A stretch of 21,009 bases of DNA from Methanothrix sp. (GTDB lineage Archaea > Halobacteriota > Methanosarcinia > Methanotrichales > Methanotrichaceae). Under the pieces are notes generated by a model, which was not told the origin of the DNA, did no database searches, and saw only the letters and a program-made list of their open reading frames with translations. Where the stretch lies: positions 2,944-23,952 of the forward strand of contig PMNG01000179.1 of NCBI GenBank assembly GCA_003162615.1. Direction: 5' to 3'. Positions within the stretch are counted from its first letter, which is position 1. Each line of letters starts with the position of its first letter. A program made the translations under genes and the position numbers. Shown piece after piece: positions 13,683-21,009 of this stretch.

Positions 13683-14176
13683 CGCCAGCCCTTCGCCTCG
13701 GCCTTGATCATGCCATAGCCTTCTAGTTCTTCTAATTGTTTGGAGACGGCCTTGACAAGTTCAGACTCTCTTGGATCTATGCCAAGCGCTTCAAGTAACC
13801 TGTAGCTATCCATAAAACTGCGAGCCTTAATGATTTCAACCAGTTCCTTGGAATAGCGTCTAACTCCGTGGTAATCATCTTCGAGAAACGTCTGCGATCG
13901 GAAACGCTTTAATTCGCCTTCGTAGCGATCTAGGACGATATCCTTTTGTCGTAGATCATCGCGGAGGTCTTTATTCTCCCTCTTCAGGTCTTCCAGCTCT
14001 TTTGTTACCTGGCAGCGGGGTTTGCTATCTTCTTCTGCCAGCTTTTCCTCAATAATCGATACGCAGAACGTCGATAATGGAGTTTTGGCCTTCTCGGCCA
14101 GTGATTTCCAGCGATCTTTATCCGCCTTGGACGGAAGATAGAGCCAGATATATCGTGATCTATCGGGTTTGACCAA
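13670..14176 (-). CDS. Ribbon-helix-helix/coiled-coil DNA-binding protein, 168 aa
   Basis: Co-translated with the recombinase (13-base overlap) and first after the element's right end. The start is TTG 14176 (VKPDRSRYIWLYLPSKAD follows the initiator); a GGTGAG lies 3-4 bases before it, closer than usual. Residues 8-50 look like a ribbon-helix-helix (strand RYIWLYLP, helices around WKSLAEKA and LSTFCVSIIEEKL). Residues about 60-90 are a coiled coil (ELEDLKRENKDLRDDLRQKD), and the C-terminus (about 115-168) is a possible winged helix ending GYGMIKAEAKGWRWIG. A directionality factor or integrase-gene repressor is the natural guess; the family is not recognised. Confidence 0.7.
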   Translation of the reverse strand: MVKPDRSRYIWLYLPSKADKDRWKSLAEKAKTPLSTFCVSIIEEKLAEEDSKPRCQVTKELEDLKRENKDLRDDLRQKDIVLDRYEGELKRFRSQTFLEDDYHGVRRYSKELVEIIKARSFMDSYRLLEALGIDPRESELVKAVSKQLEELEGYGMIKAEAKGWRWIG

Positions 14177-14206
14177 GCTCTCACCGGTTAAGGAAAGGCT
14201 TAGAAG

Positions 14207-14217
14207 GTATTTATAGT
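14207..14217. promoter_or_regulatory. TATA-like site at the element end, possibly bidirectional
   Basis: The - strand reads CTATAAATACC, about 30-40 bases upstream of the integrase-operon start. The + strand reads GGTATTTATAG with a purine-rich BRE-like stretch before it (AGGAAAGGCTTAGAA), pointing outward into the cut host gene and the archease-rtcB genes. The inward reading is the better supported. Confidence 0.5.
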
Positions 14218-14230
14218 TTTACCTGTAAAA

Positions 14231-14785
14231 AAGGGCCGAAACATAAACTTCGTCACACCAGCACACTATGTGCCCCAGATCCTGGAGGCCCTGGTTACCG
14301 CCAGGGAGATGGGCCTGAGCGTTCCCCTGGTCTACAACAGCGGTGGCTACGACTCCGTCGATACGCTGCGACTTTTGGACGGTATCTTCGACATCTACAT
14401 GCCTGACATGAAGTACGGCTCCGATGAGATGGCCCTTAAGTATTCAAACGCCCCGGATTACACCAGATATGCCAAAGCTGCAATCCTCGAGATGCACCGG
14501 CAGGTGGGTGACCTGGAGATCGATGATGACGGCGTTGCCACCAAGGGGTTGCTGGTTCGCCATCTGGTCCTGCCCGCAGGTGCAGCCGGTACAGCAGAGG
14601 TTGTTCGCTTCCTATCTCGAGAGGTTTCAGGGAACACATATCTGAACGTCATGGCCCAGTACAGGCCCGAGTACAAAGCGTGTGGATATTCCGAGCTCGA
14701 CAGGAGCCTAACGGCCCAGGAGTATAGAGAGGCAGTTCGAATGGCAGCAGATGCCGGTCTGACTCGGGGATTGGATATCTATTAA
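14231..14785 (+). pseudogene. Radical SAM protein (pyruvate formate-lyase activating-enzyme-like), 3' part only
   Basis: From about 14237 the frame reads RNINFVTPAHYVPQILEAL, then VYNSGGYDSVDTLRLLDGI and DIYMPDMKYG, ending in YRPEYKA and GLTRGLDIY. This matches the C-terminal 180 residues or so of the archaeal PflA-like radical SAM family. The N-terminal part with the CxxxCxxC iron-sulfur motif is missing. The frame is open upstream only to a TAG at 14201-14203, through element DNA with no ATG; a GTG at 14270 is the first possible start. The gene is cut at the element junction and cannot make an active radical SAM enzyme. Confidence 0.8.
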
Positions 14786-14825
14786 TAGACTCCACAGGAG
14801 ATATTATAGTGAAGATTTGGTGAAG

Positions 14826-15245
14826 ATGAAGCCTTACGAATATCTCGAACACACCGCCGACGTCAAGTTCAGAGCATACGGAAAAAGCCCGGATGAAATG
14901 CTCAGCAACGCCGCCCTGGCCCTCTTCAACTCTATGATAGACACTGCTACCGTCCAGGCCAAGGAGACCTGGAAGGTGGAGCTCTCCGGGCCAGATCTGG
15001 AGCAGCTTGCCTACGATTGGCTCTCCGAGCTGATATTCCTCTTCGAGACCGAGTTTGCAGTGTTCTCGACCTTCGATGTCGTGTTGCATAAGAATGGCGA
15101 TTGGAGCCTTCAGGCCGATATAGGCGGTGAGAGGATAGACCATAGCAGGCACGCCTTCGATAACGAGGTCAAGGCAGTGACCCTCCACGAGTTTGAGATC
15201 AAGAAGAACGACTTCTGGTGCATACAGGTGGTTCTTGACGTTTGA
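14826..15245 (+). CDS. Archease, RtcB cofactor protein
   Basis: Small protein that helps RtcB through its guanylylation step and turnover in tRNA/RNA ligation. Start ATG 14826 (MKPYEYLEHTADVKFRAYG) is preferred; GTG and TTG codons lie 6 and 9 bases upstream. Hallmarks are EHTADV with the metal-binding Asp near the N-terminus, the LAYDWLSELIFLFETE helix and the acidic C-terminal strands with IKKNDFWCIQVVLDV. Its length of 139 residues is normal. rtcB follows 43 bases downstream, so they are probably one operon; the intergenic gap carries a small tandem repeat (GATTCTGGA..ATGATTCTGGA). Confidence 0.9.
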   Translation: MKPYEYLEHTADVKFRAYGKSPDEMLSNAALALFNSMIDTATVQAKETWKVELSGPDLEQLAYDWLSELIFLFETEFAVFSTFDVVLHKNGDWSLQADIGGERIDHSRHAFDNEVKAVTLHEFEIKKNDFWCIQVVLDV

Positions 15246-15288
15246 TTCCGTATTACGATTCTGGATTATGATTCTGGACGTGTGATCA

Positions 15289-16710
15289 ATGCTCAACAAG
15301 ATTGAAGATAACATTTACGAATTGCCCCTGGACTACCGCCCTGGAATGAGGGTTCCCGGAAGGGTCTTCGTCTCTGAAGCCCTGCTCGGAATGGTAGAAC
15401 CCGGGACGATAGAACAGGTAGCCAACGTTGCCAGCCTGCCTGGGATAGTCAAATACTCCATGGCCATGCCCGACGCTCATCTGGGCTACGGCTTTCCTAT
15501 CGGAGGCGTGGCAGCCTTCCGGGAGGATGGTGGGGTCATCAGCCCAGGCGGAGTGGGTTTCGATATCAACTGCGGTGTGAGACTGCTCAGGTCGAACCTT
15601 GAGGCCAAGACTGTTCAGCCGTTGATCTCCGTGCTGGTAGACGCCCTCTTCGAGGCCGTTCCATCTGGGGTTGGGGCAACGAGCAGGCTTCATGTATCCG
15701 ACAAAGAGCTGACCGATGCTTTCATCGATGGTGCTAAGTGGGCCGTGGGCCAGGGATACGGCGTGGAGGCCGACCTGGCTCACTGCGAGGAGAATGGTTC
15801 TATGAATGGCGCCGACCCATCTCAGGTCAGCATAAAGGCCCGCAAGAGGGGCCGACCTCAGTTGGGCACCTTGGGCAGCGGCAACCACTTCCTGGAGATC
15901 CAGAGGGTAGACGAGATCTACGATGAGGTGGTAGCAAAGAGGTTCGGGCTGTTCAAAGGCCAGATAACGGTCATGATCCACTGTGGCTCACGTGGGGCAG
16001 GCCACCAGATCTGCACCGACCATCTGGAGGTGCTGAGCAGGGCGGTCCACAAGTACAATATCGACATCCCGGACAAGCAACTGGCATGTGCACCCCTGGG
16101 GACGCCCGAGGCTGAGAACTACTTCGGTGCAATGGTCTGCGCCGCAAACTACGCCTGGGCCAACCGACACATCATCGCTCACTGGACGAGAGAGGTCTTT
16201 GAAAAGTATTTCCCGGACGGGAAGCTGGACTTGGTCTACGATGTCGCTCACAACGTGGCCAAGATAGAGGAGCACGATGTCGATGGAGTCCGCGAACGCC
16301 TGTACGTCCACAGAAAAGGCGCAACAAGAGCCTTTGGTCCCTCACGGAGTGAAGTTCCTGATGTTTACAGAGATGTGGGCCAGCCGGTCCTTATTCCGGG
16401 TAGCATGGGCACAGCCTCGTATGTGCTGTGCGGAAAAGACCGGGCAATGGAAGTGACCTTCGGATCGGCCTGTCACGGCGCGGGGAGAATAATGAGCCGC
16501 AGCCAGGCAAAGAGGACCTTTGCAGGGCAGGATATCAAAGCTGCCTTGAGCGCCCAGGGAATTAAGGTCAAAGCCACCCACCCGGCAATGCTCGCCGAGG
16601 AGGCCCCTCAGGTCTACAAGCCCTCAAACGAGGTAGTTGACGTTGTGCACAACCTTGGGATAGCCACCAAAGTGGCCAGATTGATGCCCCTTGGAGTCTC
16701 CAAAGGATAA
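15289..16710 (+). CDS. rtcB: RNA-splicing ligase RtcB (tRNA-splicing ligase), 473 aa
   Basis: Joins 2',3'-cyclic phosphate and 5'-OH RNA ends using GTP and Mn2+; in archaea it ligates tRNA exons after intron removal. Metal-site residues are visible: FDINCGVRLLR (Asp92, Cys95), GSGNHFLE (His200), MIHCGSRGAGH (His231) and DVAHNVAKIE (His321). The guanylylated histidine is His396 in GSACHGAGR. The C-terminus is the expected VVHNLGIATKVARL...GVSKG. Full length, with no intein, which in some archaea interrupts this gene. It lies downstream of archease, its activator. Confidence 0.95.
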   Translation: MLNKIEDNIYELPLDYRPGMRVPGRVFVSEALLGMVEPGTIEQVANVASLPGIVKYSMAMPDAHLGYGFPIGGVAAFREDGGVISPGGVGFDINCGVRLLRSNLEAKTVQPLISVLVDALFEAVPSGVGATSRLHVSDKELTDAFIDGAKWAVGQGYGVEADLAHCEENGSMNGADPSQVSIKARKRGRPQLGTLGSGNHFLEIQRVDEIYDEVVAKRFGLFKGQITVMIHCGSRGAGHQICTDHLEVLSRAVHKYNIDIPDKQLACAPLGTPEAENYFGAMVCAANYAWANRHIIAHWTREVFEKYFPDGKLDLVYDVAHNVAKIEEHDVDGVRERLYVHRKGATRAFGPSRSEVPDVYRDVGQPVLIPGSMGTASYVLCGKDRAMEVTFGSACHGAGRIMSRSQAKRTFAGQDIKAALSAQGIKVKATHPAMLAEEAPQVYKPSNEVVDVVHNLGIATKVARLMPLGVSKG

Positions 16711-16763
16711 CCCTCGGGGACCGTCTAAGTGGCGTCCATCGAAGCTCCTGCCAATAGTCATCC

Positions 16764-16773
16764 TTTTTTCTTT
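16764..16773 (+). terminator. T-run terminator after rtcB
   Basis: Six T residues at 16764-16769, a C, then TTT, 54 bases after the rtcB stop and just before the convergent bofA gene ends. Archaeal RNA polymerase terminates at such runs without needing a hairpin. Confidence 0.5.
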
Positions 16774-16799
16774 GCCGAAGCGCTTTGCTGATGAATATT

Positions 16800-17075
16800 T
16801 CAGATAACAATCCCCGTGAAGTGGAGAAGGATTATCAGGATGGCCCCGAGAGCACCTCCGATCGCACAGATCAGTATGACCAACAAGCTGTAGCCTATTC
16901 CGAGGCCAGCGATGGCATTGGCCAGAAAGAGTATCGCCAACCCAACTACAGCGTTGACCAGGAAGTTCTTGAGCGATCTCAGGATGATGAAAGCACCGAA
17001 GACTATGGCCAGGGCGAGCACGATTAGCCCCAAAATCCCTGTTTCTATCATAATCGATAATATGCCTGTAAACAT
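16800..17075 (-). CDS. BofA-family integral membrane protein, 91 aa
   Basis: Nearly the whole protein is hydrophobic, with three probable membrane segments (GILGLIVLALAIVFGAFII, VVGLAILFLANAIAGLG and a Gly/Leu/Ile-rich last one). The LKNFLVNAVVGLAILFLAN stretch is the signature of the BofA family (pro-sigma-K processing inhibitor in Bacillus). Archaeal members are widespread, with unknown function since archaea lack sigma-K. The start is ATG 17075, 12 bases after the symporter stop; ATG 17051 is an alternative. Probably the last gene of the symporter operon. Confidence 0.8.
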   Translation of the reverse strand: MFTGILSIMIETGILGLIVLALAIVFGAFIILRSLKNFLVNAVVGLAILFLANAIAGLGIGYSLLVILICAIGGALGAILIILLHFTGIVI

Positions 17076-17087
17076 TTAAAAGGATTC

Positions 17088-20000
17088 TCAGACTCCGGGT
17101 TTGACACTAAGAGGTTCCATCTCGCTCTCTAGCCTGTGCAGCTCTTTGGTGTCTAGGGATAGAGGATCGATGTGCACCAGGAAGATGGCGTTTTTCAAGG
17201 CGACGTCGTCCCTCTGAGATTGTATGAACCTGAGAACAGTCTCGTAGTTGCTCTGGGTGATCAGGTAGCCCAACCCTTCCAGGAGTATCACTGGATAGTT
17301 AGCTTTATGAAGGAAGTCCGAGAGGATGCTGCTAAGCCTGGGGAAGTTGGTAGGATCCACAGACCTGTGCTCCGACTCGCTCTTCTGGGTAAGCCAGATG
17401 ACCGTTCCTGTAGGAATGCCGTATCTTTCGCTGAGGATCTCAGGGTTGTACCTGCTAAGACACAAGCCGTCCATACCGTGGTTTACCAGCTCGCCGAAGA
17501 TCTCCAGGCTCTTGTTAGGCTTTTCCTCCTCAATGACATAGGTGGTTCCCGGTATTAGAGAGATCTCGAATGGACTCCGACCAAAGCTATTCATTAGATC
17601 CCTCACAGATGCAGCCAGGTCGAACTTGGGATCGTACTTCTTAATAATCCTTCCAAGTCTCCTGATCGCTATGAAGAACTCCCGGCGGTTCAAGACTATG
17701 CCTGAACAGATCTTCAAGACACCTTTCTTACTAGGCTGTGCCATGTCAGGGTCGCATGCAACCGCCGATGATTCGACGCTCATGGGCTCCGCCTTTTCAA
17801 AGATGGTGCCAGACTCGATCGATTCGTTGACATCTCTGATGACGTCGACCCTTGTCGCGCTGTCAAGCCCAGACAGCATGGCATCAGAGAAGACCTTGAA
17901 GAGGTAAGTGGAGAGCGGCCCAAGGGTTAAGATGAGCTCTTTGATCTCGCTGATCTCCGAGGCGATCTTCAAGTGTACGAACTCCTGCCTCTCTGCCAGA
18001 ACCATGCGGGTCTCTCGGGATAACAGCTCAATCTGGTACACGAAGTCCAGCACCTCTCTCTCAGGGACCAAGTCAACGTTCTCATTTATCAGGTGCTCGA
18101 CGTTATCCAGAAGGACGATGCTATTCTTGCTGGATTCGACGAAGGACTTGATAGTCACGAAGAGCAGCGGCAGGTTTGTGGGAGATATGTACCTCTCAGA
18201 ACCTTTTTCGTGACTGAGCTTTATAATTGGAGTCTCCCTGAACCCCCATCTCCTCCGAAGCTCCTCAGGATCGTGGATTGTTATGCATAAACCCTCTACT
18301 CCGTGCGTAATCTGGTCAGTAAACACCTCGTATGCCTTTTCGGGAATTATGAAGGTCCTGCCGGGCCTTAGTTCATATGTCGGCTGGGTGGCTTCCACCG
18401 CCTCTTGCACCGGGGTCACTAAAACCTTCTCCTCCACTATCATCCTGGTCGCCGATGGCCCAACGGAGCCGGTAAGGGTCTTCTCGAACTCGCCCCACAG
18501 CTCCAGAAGCTGCTTAGCATCGATCCTGTCTCGAGTCGTCCCTAGGCGGTCTAGCTCTGCATTAACTAGCCGCTTGGCTCTGTCGTCTCCGATGTATCGG
18601 GCCAAAGTCGTCTGAAGCTCATCCACAGTCCCCATCCGTATGGAACCCCTGTCCACTGGCAGCGGCTCGACGTTCTCTTTGAAAACGTCTACAAAGCTAT
18701 TGGTCAGGGCAGCCTCAGCAGGGCTCGGCCTGGACATCAGAGATACTAGTACGTACAACGTACAGTTTACGAAAAGAGTCCAAAAGACCGAATGGGTCCA
18801 GATGTCCAGGTTCATGCCAAATAGCGCGGTGGGCTTAAGAGCCACTATGCCAAAGGGCCCGTTGGCAACGAGATTGGTAGCCAGCCAGCCTTCTCCCGCC
18901 ACAGTCGGGATCAACGCGGTGTAGATCCATAGCAGAAAGCCGGACACGAGGCCAGCCATGGCTCCCTCTCTAGTCCCCCTCTTCCAGAACAACCCCCCAA
19001 GGGCAGCAGGGGCAAACTGACTGGCCGCCAGGAATGATACGATGCCGATATCAGCAAGGCTGTGGTAGGCCACAGCCCGAGAGTAAAGATAACCCAAGGC
19101 TACTACAAGCAGGATGTTCAGCCTTCTCATCTGCAGGAGAAGTCCCGGAAGGTTCATGCCTCCGCCTATTCTGCCGAGCAGGTAAGGCATCTCAAGGTCG
19201 TTGAGCATCATGGACCCCACGGCAACCGACTCCACGAGGATCATGGCCGTGGCGGCCGAAGCGCCGCCGATGAAGACGAATAGTGCCAGCAAATCCTGGC
19301 CGTGGGTATAAGGAATGGTAAGTATGAAAGCGTCCTTGATCCCCGGAGTATTCAAAAGAAGTCCACCCCATGCGATGGCCGGGACGAAGATGTTCATCAG
19401 GAATAGATAAAGTGGAAAGAGCCACATGGCTTTCTTCAGGTGCGCCTCGTCTGAGTTCTCCACGACCATAACATAAAACTGCCTGGGAAGTAAGAGTATG
19501 GCGAAGAATGATATCAATGTGAGGGAAAACCAGGATGTATAATTTATGCCCATAAGATTGGAATAATCGGGGTTTGTCGAGATGGCCCGGGAAATTCCTT
19601 CCAGGATGGGCCCGTATCCGCCGAAGATTCCATAGGTTACGTAAAGTCCTACCAGAAGAAAGGAAACGAGCTTGACCAGTGACTCGAAGGCCACGACGGC
19701 GATAAGCCCCTCGTGGTGCTCCATGGGATCGAGGTGTCTGGCGCCGAAGATCACTGCAAACGCGCCCAAGAGCAAAGCAACGACCAGCTTGGTCTCAATC
19801 TCTATGCCTAAGATCGTATGCGGGCCGCTCAACACTTCCAGGGATGTGGAAATCGCTATCAACTGAAGGGCAACGTAGGGTGTGACCATTACCAGACTGA
19901 CCACTGCAACGATGGCGCCAATGGCATAGCTTCGGCCATATCGAAAGCTGATGAAGTCGCTAATTGATGTCAAACGATGCTCTTTGGAGATCTTGATCAT

Positions 20001-20237
20001 CTTTCTTATGAGGACCCAACCTAAGAGCATGGCGAGAGATGGACCGAGATAGATGGGCAGGAATTCCAAGCCATTGGATGCTGCTCTTCCTATGGAGCCG
20101 TAGAAGGTCCAGGCCGAGACGTAAACTGACAGGGATAGGGCGTAAACGTATGGGTTTGATACAATGCTTCTTCCCGCCAACCTCCTTCTGACGGCAAACT
20201 GCGCTATGCCGAAGAGGAGAAGCAGGTACAGTACCAT
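17088..20237 (-). CDS. Sodium:solute symporter fused to STAC-like and two DUF835 domains, 1049 aa
   Basis: Residues about 1-500 are an SSF-family Na+/solute symporter with a dozen or more membrane helices (FAVRRRLAGRSIVSNPYVY, WTFYGSIGRAASNG, FGARHLDPMEHHEGLIA, SQFAPAALGGLFWKRGTREG). Residues about 535-610 (VDELQTTLARYIGDDRAKRL) resemble the STAC domain that links symporters to signalling domains in CbrA-like kinases. Two DUF835 domains follow, from about 620 (PGRTFIIPEKAYEVF, GVEGLCITIHDPEELR, SIVLLDNVEHLI) and from about 890 (GTTYVIEEEKPNKS, GMDGLCLSRYNPEILS, PVILLEGLGYLI). No kinase domain is present. It probably couples solute binding or transport to a cytoplasmic signal. ATG 20237 is the first clear start, 26 bases after the upstream stop. 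The substrate is unknown. Confidence 0.85.
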   Translation of the reverse strand: MVLYLLLLFGIAQFAVRRRLAGRSIVSNPYVYALSLSVYVSAWTFYGSIGRAASNGLEFLPIYLGPSLAMLLGWVLIRKMIKISKEHRLTSISDFISFRYGRSYAIGAIVAVVSLVMVTPYVALQLIAISTSLEVLSGPHTILGIEIETKLVVALLLGAFAVIFGARHLDPMEHHEGLIAVVAFESLVKLVSFLLVGLYVTYGIFGGYGPILEGISRAISTNPDYSNLMGINYTSWFSLTLISFFAILLLPRQFYVMVVENSDEAHLKKAMWLFPLYLFLMNIFVPAIAWGGLLLNTPGIKDAFILTIPYTHGQDLLALFVFIGGASAATAMILVESVAVGSMMLNDLEMPYLLGRIGGGMNLPGLLLQMRRLNILLVVALGYLYSRAVAYHSLADIGIVSFLAASQFAPAALGGLFWKRGTREGAMAGLVSGFLLWIYTALIPTVAGEGWLATNLVANGPFGIVALKPTALFGMNLDIWTHSVFWTLFVNCTLYVLVSLMSRPSPAEAALTNSFVDVFKENVEPLPVDRGSIRMGTVDELQTTLARYIGDDRAKRLVNAELDRLGTTRDRIDAKQLLELWGEFEKTLTGSVGPSATRMIVEEKVLVTPVQEAVEATQPTYELRPGRTFIIPEKAYEVFTDQITHGVEGLCITIHDPEELRRRWGFRETPIIKLSHEKGSERYISPTNLPLLFVTIKSFVESSKNSIVLLDNVEHLINENVDLVPEREVLDFVYQIELLSRETRMVLAERQEFVHLKIASEISEIKELILTLGPLSTYLFKVFSDAMLSGLDSATRVDVIRDVNESIESGTIFEKAEPMSVESSAVACDPDMAQPSKKGVLKICSGIVLNRREFFIAIRRLGRIIKKYDPKFDLAASVRDLMNSFGRSPFEISLIPGTTYVIEEEKPNKSLEIFGELVNHGMDGLCLSRYNPEILSERYGIPTGTVIWLTQKSESEHRSVDPTNFPRLSSILSDFLHKANYPVILLEGLGYLITQSNYETVLRFIQSQRDDVALKNAIFLVHIDPLSLDTKELHRLESEMEPLSVKPGV

Positions 20238-20263
20238 GGTGATGAGAGCCAGGTGAGGGCTTA

Positions 20264-20482
20264 TCAGCTAGAACCCCTCCTGTCGAATATGTAAGCAAAC
20301 AGTATTATCAGCAGCCAGACTAGAGCTAAATAGAGCAATATCGACGGATAGCCGAATACACTCATCATTCCTGTGGCCAGGGATAATAGAGGCCAGTTGA
20401 GCAGGGCTACCCCCATCAAGAAGAGAAATACCCAAGTCTCATCCTGTCTGAACAGATCCTTAATCGATAATGCCATGGTCAC
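20264..20482 (-). CDS. Small two-helix membrane protein, probable symporter partner, 72 aa
   Basis: Starts at GTG 20482, overlapping the upstream stop, or at ATG 20476 (MALSIKDLFRQDETWVF). After a short polar N-terminus there are two membrane segments (VFLFLMGVALLNWPLLSLA and ILLYLALVWLLIILFAYIF) and an FDRRGSS tail. This resembles the small two-helix proteins encoded directly before many SSF symporters, thought to be accessory subunits. It is 26 bases from the symporter start. Confidence 0.75.
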   Translation of the reverse strand: MTMALSIKDLFRQDETWVFLFLMGVALLNWPLLSLATGMMSVFGYPSILLYLALVWLLIILFAYIFDRRGSS

Positions 20483-21009
20483 AGACCTGGATAAACAGTC
20501 AACCCCTTAGCAGAAATATCTAATGCATGTTTCCCGGACGTATGAGGCGTGCCTGCCATTTTCAGTATCTCCACCGACCGTCTCCTAACAAAGTTCACCT
20601 CGGTATTGTGTAGCAGTATTATTCCATCAGCAATATGGGCAGTGTCCGTCGGGTATGAATATCCGGGTCCGGTCTCGCCGGTTATCAGGGAAACTGCGTT
20701 CATGTCTTTGATGGTCCTGGCCAGCTTAAGAAGAAAACGGTGGTAATCCCCTTTGAGGATCTCCTGGAGATCTGATGGATTGCATATCACAACCCTCTTC
20801 GACTGAAACTCGCTGATCTTAGATTGGATTAGATCCAACAAGTCCAGAGTGGTCTTCGTGTTCTCCACAGCCTCTCCCAAATCTATGTAATGAATTTCCT
20901 TGCAGAAGTAATCCTCTTTGACAAACTCGTAGGTTGAGGCAAACTTGAAAACGAGACTAGGGGATCCTCCTGAGATCATGAAATAAAGCCCGGGCTCCTT
21001 TCGCTCCGC
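20479..21009 (-). CDS. KaiC-like RecA-superfamily ATPase, C-terminal part (5' end outside window)
   Basis: The frame is open through the right window edge (GLYFMISGGSPS in the first complete codons), so the N-terminus with Walker A is outside. The visible part follows the KaiC layout: YFCKEIHYIDLGE, a hydrophobic Walker B-like strand RVVICNPSDL, a sensor strand AVSLITGETG, then HIADGIILLHNTEVNFVRRR with the basic loop, VEILKMAGTPHTSGKHALDI and a closing strand GLTVYP. The Walker B strand lacks the usual Asp, so activity is doubtful. It overlaps or abuts the membrane-protein gene by 4 bases. DUF835 domains downstream look like distant relatives of the same fold, so this may be a signalling partner. 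Confidence 0.75.
   Translation of the reverse strand, partial: AERKEPGLYFMISGGSPSLVFKFASTYEFVKEDYFCKEIHYIDLGEAVENTKTTLDLLDLIQSKISEFQSKRVVICNPSDLQEILKGDYHRFLLKLARTIKDMNAVSLITGETGPGYSYPTDTAHIADGIILLHNTEVNFVRRRSVEILKMAGTPHTSGKHALDISAKGLTVYPGL

Larger units (their letters stand above)
593..14230. mobile_element. Integrated plasmid/virus-like element (left limit uncertain)
   Basis: The stretch holds a tyrosine recombinase, a primase-helicase replication operon, a divergent winged-helix regulator, an array of tiny overlapping genes and cargo genes. It is visibly more AT-rich than the DNA to its right. The right limit is set by the point where a host radical SAM gene resumes in mid-protein (about 14231), directly beside the promoter of the recombinase operon. 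The left limit is a guess: the BrxC similarity breaks at about 592, but the missing 5' part of the radical SAM gene is not there. The element may therefore extend past the window, or a later deletion removed its left end. By eye I see no second copy of the sequence around 14225-14255. No structural (capsid, terminase) or conjugation gene is recognisable, so plasmid versus virus is undecided. Confidence 0.65.

Noticed and set aside
15246..15288. Tandem GATTCTGGA/ATGATTCTGGA words between archease and rtcB as a regulatory repeat.
   Set aside because: Only two imperfect copies; most likely a local slippage duplication.
15286..16581. Long - strand frames opposite archease and rtcB (up to 231 codons).
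   Set aside because: They are antisense shadows of strongly conserved genes in GC-rich DNA and show no motif.
15289..16710. Possible intein in rtcB, known in some archaea.
   Set aside because: The ligase motifs are contiguous and the length is normal.
1..21009. CRISPR arrays, tRNA genes, rRNA genes and insertion sequences.
   Set aside because: No regularly spaced repeats, no tRNA-like T-loops, and no transposase frame were seen on either strand by eye.

Overview
The window is archaeal and most likely comes from a methanogen. Archaeal-type TATA boxes precede the leftmost genes of several transcription units. The right flank carries archease plus RtcB, a BofA-family membrane protein, and a sodium/solute symporter fused to DUF835 domains beside a KaiC-like ATPase. 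That set is typical of Methanosarcinales. A Methanothrix-like host is an inference, not something the sequence proves.

Layout. (1) 1-740: a truncated brxC/pglY-type BREX gene on the + strand that runs in from the left edge; its similarity stops near base 592. (2) 816-3248: an uncharacterised small gene, then a block of ten overlapping or nearly overlapping small genes on the - strand. Nine of them start with the same short amphipathic module (consensus L..RL..LE); the promoter-proximal one carries the module near its C-terminus. A TATA box whose BRE side is overlapped by a perfect 12-bp inverted repeat lies upstream. (3) 3386-8574: a - strand replication operon encoding an AbrB-like protein, a small Cys-rich protein, a second small AbrB-like protein, a zinc-ribbon protein, a 1156-residue primase-helicase, an N-terminally cut TOPRIM protein and a small Sm-like protein. 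(4) 8711-9313: a divergent winged-helix regulator, probably the control gene of the element. (5) 9533-12712: - strand cargo, with two exported proteins (one with DUF4352), a small unknown protein and an AT-rich DUF3800 gene. (6) 12765-14176: a tyrosine recombinase preceded by an overlapping ribbon-helix-helix/coiled-coil gene. (7) About 14231: the junction with host DNA, which cuts a radical SAM gene; only its C-terminal part remains (14231-14785). (8) 14826-21009: host chromosome, with archease, rtcB, bofA, then a KaiC-like ATPase, a two-helix membrane protein and an SSF-STAC-DUF835x2 symporter on the - strand.

I read bases about 593-14230 as one end of an integrated plasmid- or virus-like element. 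The recombinase sits next to the right junction, the replication operon is in the middle, and the small-gene block is at the left. The 5' half of the radical SAM gene is not in the window, so the other attachment site is either outside it to the left or lost. In that case the BREX remnant may itself lie inside the element. The most novel feature is the ten-gene array at 1213-3248. Seven of its ten genes are too short, or start too far inside a longer frame, for simple ORF calling to find or delimit them correctly.
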